Positions 20,501 to 22,935 of a stretch of 22,935 nt of DNA are shown in pieces (positions within the stretch are counted from its first letter, which is position 1; every line of letters begins with the position of its first letter). The DNA lies in contig CAAGIF010000112.1 in assembly GCA_900769845.1 (NCBI GenBank), forward strand, positions 1 to 22,935, written 5' to 3'. The notes beneath the pieces are model-generated. The model did no database searches and was not told the origin of the DNA. It was given only the letters and a program-made list of their open reading frames with translations. The position numbers and the translations under genes were made by a program. Source of the stretch: an uncultured Oscillospiraceae bacterium (GTDB lineage: Bacteria; Bacillota_A; Clostridia; Oscillospirales; Oscillospiraceae).

Positions 20501-22935
20501 TATCTGGTTCATTTCAAGATTAATTATACCTATAATAACGCCGAGGAAGATACCGGCGTTGCGATCTTGCCTATCCATATCTATGTTTTTGATGTAGAGG
20601 ATGAGGTGTTCGTTCTGGACTATGGTCTGAAGGTCGATCTTTCCGAAGGCGGCAGGCTGACCGATCAGGACACCCTCAAAGTGCCCGGCCAGAGTACCGG
20701 CTATCTTCTGGAAGACATTGTGAACAATTCCCCCATCTATGTGACCGGCGCTGTAGGCAACCATCTGTCTTTCAATTCCGGTACCGATGTTTTTGATGGT
20801 GTATATTCCTTCGATTTGGCAAATACCGAAAACGGAGTCTGGACTTTGAATATTGAAAGCGATACAAAAGATCTGGTTGCTGAGCAGGTATCCGCTTTGG
20901 ATTCCGGTAATCTGTTTAAGGTTCGCGCCGTTGAAGATGGCTATTATACCATCCAAAGCTGTCTGACCGGTAAGTATCTGACCGTCGGTAGTATTCCCGC
21001 CAACGAATACAGTCAGGCAAGAAACTACATTGCGCAAAGTGAATATACCGGAGCGGACAATCAGCTTTGGAAGTTTACTCTGAACAACGGTTACTACAAT
21101 ATTACACCCAAGGCCAGCCGCGCCATCAATGGCGAGTCCCAGTACCTGTACTGCGCAGGCAACTCCGCCGTGCTGGTAATTGGAAACAGTGGAAACAATA
21201 CTGATAACCCCCTCACATACGATAGCGGCAAGTGGAGATGGGCAATCAACAAGCAAAGCCCCAGCAGTGGCTCCGGTCAATTCACCCTTGACAAGAGCGC
21301 TCAGAAGTTGGTCTATAGCCCCAGCGACTTCATGAAAAACGCGGAGACCACCTATCTGGCAGTCCGTGTACACGAGAGTGGCTTCACTCCCAGCGCTATG
21401 GGCGTGACTGATATCAATCGCGAGGTCGAAATGTTCAAGGCCGTTACCGTCATTCCCGCAAATGTGGTCTATTACGAAGATGACTTCCCCGCCATCCGGT
21501 ACTACAATGCCACCGGCGAGGAATTCGAAAACAAGATCTCTACCGATGGTTCCAGCGGTAACCTGTGGCAGTCCAACGATCCGGACGAGAACTACGGCCG
21601 CGACAAAGTATACGAAGAAGGCGGTGTTCCTGTCAGCGGCGCATCCGTCACTACCGTTACCATTGACAAGAAAACCACGACCCAGAGCAAGGTTGCTGAA
21701 TTTACTTTCGCAGGTACCGGCTTTGAGCTGATCAGCCGTACCACCGCTACCGATTCTGCCACCATCATTGTCAAGGTTCTGAACGCAGAAGGCAAGACGG
21801 TCAAATCTGTCCCCGTTATCACTGAATTCGATAACGATGTCGAAAATTCTGAAAAACCCCATACCGAAGCGATCTACCAGGTTCCCGTAGTCCGGGTTGA
21901 AGGACTTGATTTCGGCACATATACCGTTCAGATCTGCGGTGTTGCAAGCCTTCTGCGGGACGAAAACGGTAAGGCTATTGCAGGACAGTATAAGACCACC
22001 TATCTGTATGTCGACGGCATCCGGATTTACAATCCTTTGGGCGGCGGCAATGTTGCACATCTGAAGGATCAGTACAACGAAAGCGAGCAGAATGTCACCT
22101 TCGCTGAGATCCGCGATCTGATTATGAAATGTCAGCTTGCGGTTGCAGAATTCTTCACGGATTCCTGGACTGTGGGTACCGGTCTGAATACCTATACCGA
22201 AAACCGCGTCAATGCCGGTTATGACGGCAACAGCGGTTGGACTAAGGAATACAAGGGCAATGTGGTCACCGATATCAACGACTATCTGGCCTTTGGTCCC
22301 AACAATGAGGTTTACCTGAACGGTATCAGCTCCAACCAGTCTATCGTCCTCTATGTCAAGCAAACCGATAACAACACGCCGGGAACCCTGCAGATCGGCA
22401 TGCATTTGATCAATGAAAAGGCATTCTTCGGTCTGGACGGCGAAGCAACCCGTGGTGTGATCAATCTGGGTATTAAGAATGGCGAAAACCTGGCATGGCA
22501 ATCCTTCCACGCCGACCTTGCCAGCGGCACTGAGCTTTACTACAACATTGAATACACCAAGTGTCCCGTCGACAGCAACGGCTATTATCAGGTAGTTCTG
22601 TTTGTGGAAGACGGCATGGTGTCCTTCACCAATTTGAAGTACGCGGGTCTGACGATCAGGACCATGTCCGGCACTGCTCCCGAAATCCGTTTTGAGAACG
22701 GCAAACTCGTTATGCCTCCTGTTTCTTCCGAACCCGAAGAACAAATCAATACCGCAGATTATGTGGATTTCCCGCTTCTGGCAGCACAGCTTCGCAGTAC
22801 AGAAGTTGTACAGCCCCAGCCTCCCGAGCCTCCCGCAACGGAGCCTGAAGCTACCGAACCTGAAGCTACCGAACCTGAGGCTACCGAACCTGAGGCTACC
22901 GAACCTGAGGCTACCGAACCTGAGGCTACCGAACC
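17501..22935 (+). CDS. Giant secreted surface protein with fibro-slime domain (3' partial)
   Basis: The frame stays open from ATG 17501 (AAGGAG at 17487-17492) to the window end, more than 1,800 codons. A signal peptide is clear: KKIVKR, a hydrophobic core, then TASAA near residues 28-32. A fibro-slime domain lies at about 644-746, with the marks FEFEGDDDIYLYINGQ, MEMGGAH and YSFDFFFMERKGYGSNMRI. A ricin-like segment (YYTIQSCLTGKYL, then NQLWKF) spans about 1145-1210. A beta-rich, possibly sugar-binding module follows (YYEDDFPAIRYYN near 1324, FAGTGFELIS near 1403). The protein then passes into a Pro-rich hinge and EATEP repeats. The first about 600 residues match nothing I can name. It is probably a surface or matrix adhesin; a wall anchor or membrane helix should lie beyond the edge. 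Confidence 0.85.
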   Translation, partial: MKKIVKRSISMLLCLAMVIGFLPATMLTASAASTVGDRVDTSVTGGSRVEGSSFNANDYIALPIEIYDYKADGMLFEYAEKRINTNYYTWTPPTATYGFDFRTNKIDTTSTGWYSAGYNLNRGWNASYKYDIDNYSNSKYLRATKNGTLYNNTGLYDDQVLSVGPFTTAAKNTDVRYMAICYRASSNCDDTFTVQFRGNSNSEPFTVQQYSIASTKGNGWTTAVIDLKNTQYSGYQSSWGKFASAGSIKYIGFRPADNTKGATFDIAYVAFFDTEAKAKSHNTNSFEKWTMNNNAAFGLVGSSYDADGTNDFKRISLSYGDGSVTAHNTGSWFADSGNAYTPQGTKYTNYKTSIWQIGPHPTNGGKRDNEPSNIENYIGYKLIADWSSSPTSYTAGLMQPQLVQVGNNFLPQYKEETVWYIANLLKHTLSKAQKSGTNYDYSYVMGEYFDYDGDGDTERLAAELRTLLSGAGVGTWNETIAKANDGKLHGSWVDCKANITTYMDAAFYLLNNLFIKNSYNVADTTYDHLLLSRASVKLDGKYTDCYVFDSGFATSNTATSVAINYNPTTHTIQNTSAAHKPYSYYDTSNHYTATFPFTPLSSSSYTSATTSTPYFMDDGVREPASAFNTYKNRNYNYVLRTHGEFIYREDKNLFFEFEGDDDIYLYINGQLVMEMGGAHPCATQSIKLNDYVNDSKSKSNPTERDYALMLEDGESYSFDFFFMERKGYGSNMRIITNIEVVDTDMDVVKNAYQDGYKLPENGAIDLNRPVEFSFTLINEGNKSSTDNSYLQNLVFSDPKIGVNISYNNGLSVTNSRIVNANGDPLTWKDLVFSRCNTSGGKSNDYSYANGSFKTEADLKAFLAMPETTGLLREQTLEIRGIYIMMTQDDFAGGPWSNTVTVDAITSNNTALRTTDELRLNSALAPVYYMWADHKLTIADMLGDINEAIAENKMGEIFAENLTLKSIGTITLVNTSGVPVENENVVVENNVITANYKVPGTYLVHFKINYTYNNAEEDTGVAILPIHIYVFDVEDEVFVLDYGLKVDLSEGGRLTDQDTLKVPGQSTGYLLEDIVNNSPIYVTGAVGNHLSFNSGTDVFDGVYSFDLANTENGVWTLNIESDTKDLVAEQVSALDSGNLFKVRAVEDGYYTIQSCLTGKYLTVGSIPANEYSQARNYIAQSEYTGADNQLWKFTLNNGYYNITPKASRAINGESQYLYCAGNSAVLVIGNSGNNTDNPLTYDSGKWRWAINKQSPSSGSGQFTLDKSAQKLVYSPSDFMKNAETTYLAVRVHESGFTPSAMGVTDINREVEMFKAVTVIPANVVYYEDDFPAIRYYNATGEEFENKISTDGSSGNLWQSNDPDENYGRDKVYEEGGVPVSGASVTTVTIDKKTTTQSKVAEFTFAGTGFELISRTTATDSATIIVKVLNAEGKTVKSVPVITEFDNDVENSEKPHTEAIYQVPVVRVEGLDFGTYTVQICGVASLLRDENGKAIAGQYKTTYLYVDGIRIYNPLGGGNVAHLKDQYNESEQNVTFAEIRDLIMKCQLAVAEFFTDSWTVGTGLNTYTENRVNAGYDGNSGWTKEYKGNVVTDINDYLAFGPNNEVYLNGISSNQSIVLYVKQTDNNTPGTLQIGMHLINEKAFFGLDGEATRGVINLGIKNGENLAWQSFHADLASGTELYYNIEYTKCPVDSNGYYQVVLFVEDGMVSFTNLKYAGLTIRTMSGTAPEIRFENGKLVMPPVSSEPEEQINTADYVDFPLLAAQLRSTEVVQPQPPEPPATEPEATEPEATEPEATEPEATEPEATEPEATE
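22847..22935 (+). repeat. 15-bp tandem repeat encoding EATEP
   Basis: The unit GA(A/G)GCTACCGAACCT is repeated in frame about six times from 22847 and continues past the window edge. The first two copies use GAA and the rest GAG, so the array has expanded by near-identical duplication. It encodes an acidic Glu-Ala-Thr-Glu-Pro stalk typical of a wall-spanning segment. Copy number is likely to vary between strains. Confidence 0.95.

Noticed and set aside
20072..22744. Open frame of 890 codons on the minus strand
   Set aside because: It mirrors the giant surface protein, which has a signal peptide and recognisable domains. The antisense product shows low-complexity, shadow-like composition.
22847..22935. 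Tandem repeats as a CRISPR array
   Set aside because: Units are 15 bp, contiguous without spacers, and encode an in-frame pentapeptide.

Overview
The window most likely comes from an anaerobic, gut-type Clostridia (Bacillota), perhaps an Oscillospirales member. This rests on strong AGGAGG-type ribosome binding sites, moderate GC, mannose-family PTS genes under a LevR-type sigma-54 activator, and a giant secreted fibro-slime protein ending in Thr/Glu/Pro repeats. Genus cannot be fixed from sequence reading alone. No rRNA, tRNA, CRISPR array or insertion sequence was seen.

Region 1 (1-9960) is a sigma-54 sugar-uptake module. It opens inside a LevR-type activator gene whose AAA+ GAFTGA loop lies at the left edge. 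A consensus -24/-12 promoter (2395-2409) follows, preceded by candidate upstream activator sites. Eight codirectional genes come next: an SDR oxidoreductase, a CoA-disulfide-reductase-like flavoprotein fused to a rhodanese, a C_GCAxxG_C_C-family protein, a BtpA/SgcQ-family protein, PTS EIIB, a fused PTS EIIC-EIID, a small VOC protein and a second, divergent BtpA-family protein. A bidirectional terminator closes the array. No EIIA gene is visible. The likely logic is that the activator senses PTS state and substrate, opens the sigma-54 promoter, the PTS imports and phosphorylates a sugar-like compound, and the SDR, BtpA and VOC enzymes process it. The two redox/sulfur proteins hint at thiol or sulfur chemistry. 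The substrate is unknown.

Region 2 (9973-11334, minus strand) is rpoN itself, convergent with the operon that needs it, with its own sigma-70-type promoter. Sigma factor, activator and target promoter therefore lie within about 11 kb.

Region 3 (11395-16095) holds housekeeping and transport genes: a MATE exporter overlapping msrA, a terminator, an AspT/YidE-type membrane transporter with its own promoter, and a convergent Ste24-like M48 membrane protease.

Region 4 (16240-22935) is a surface operon: a PqqD-like protein (RRE fold) translationally coupled by an ATGA overlap to a membrane-anchored protein with a Pro/Thr-rich stalk, then a giant secreted protein of more than 1,800 residues. The giant protein carries a signal peptide, a fibro-slime domain, a ricin-like segment and EATEP repeats, and runs off the right edge.
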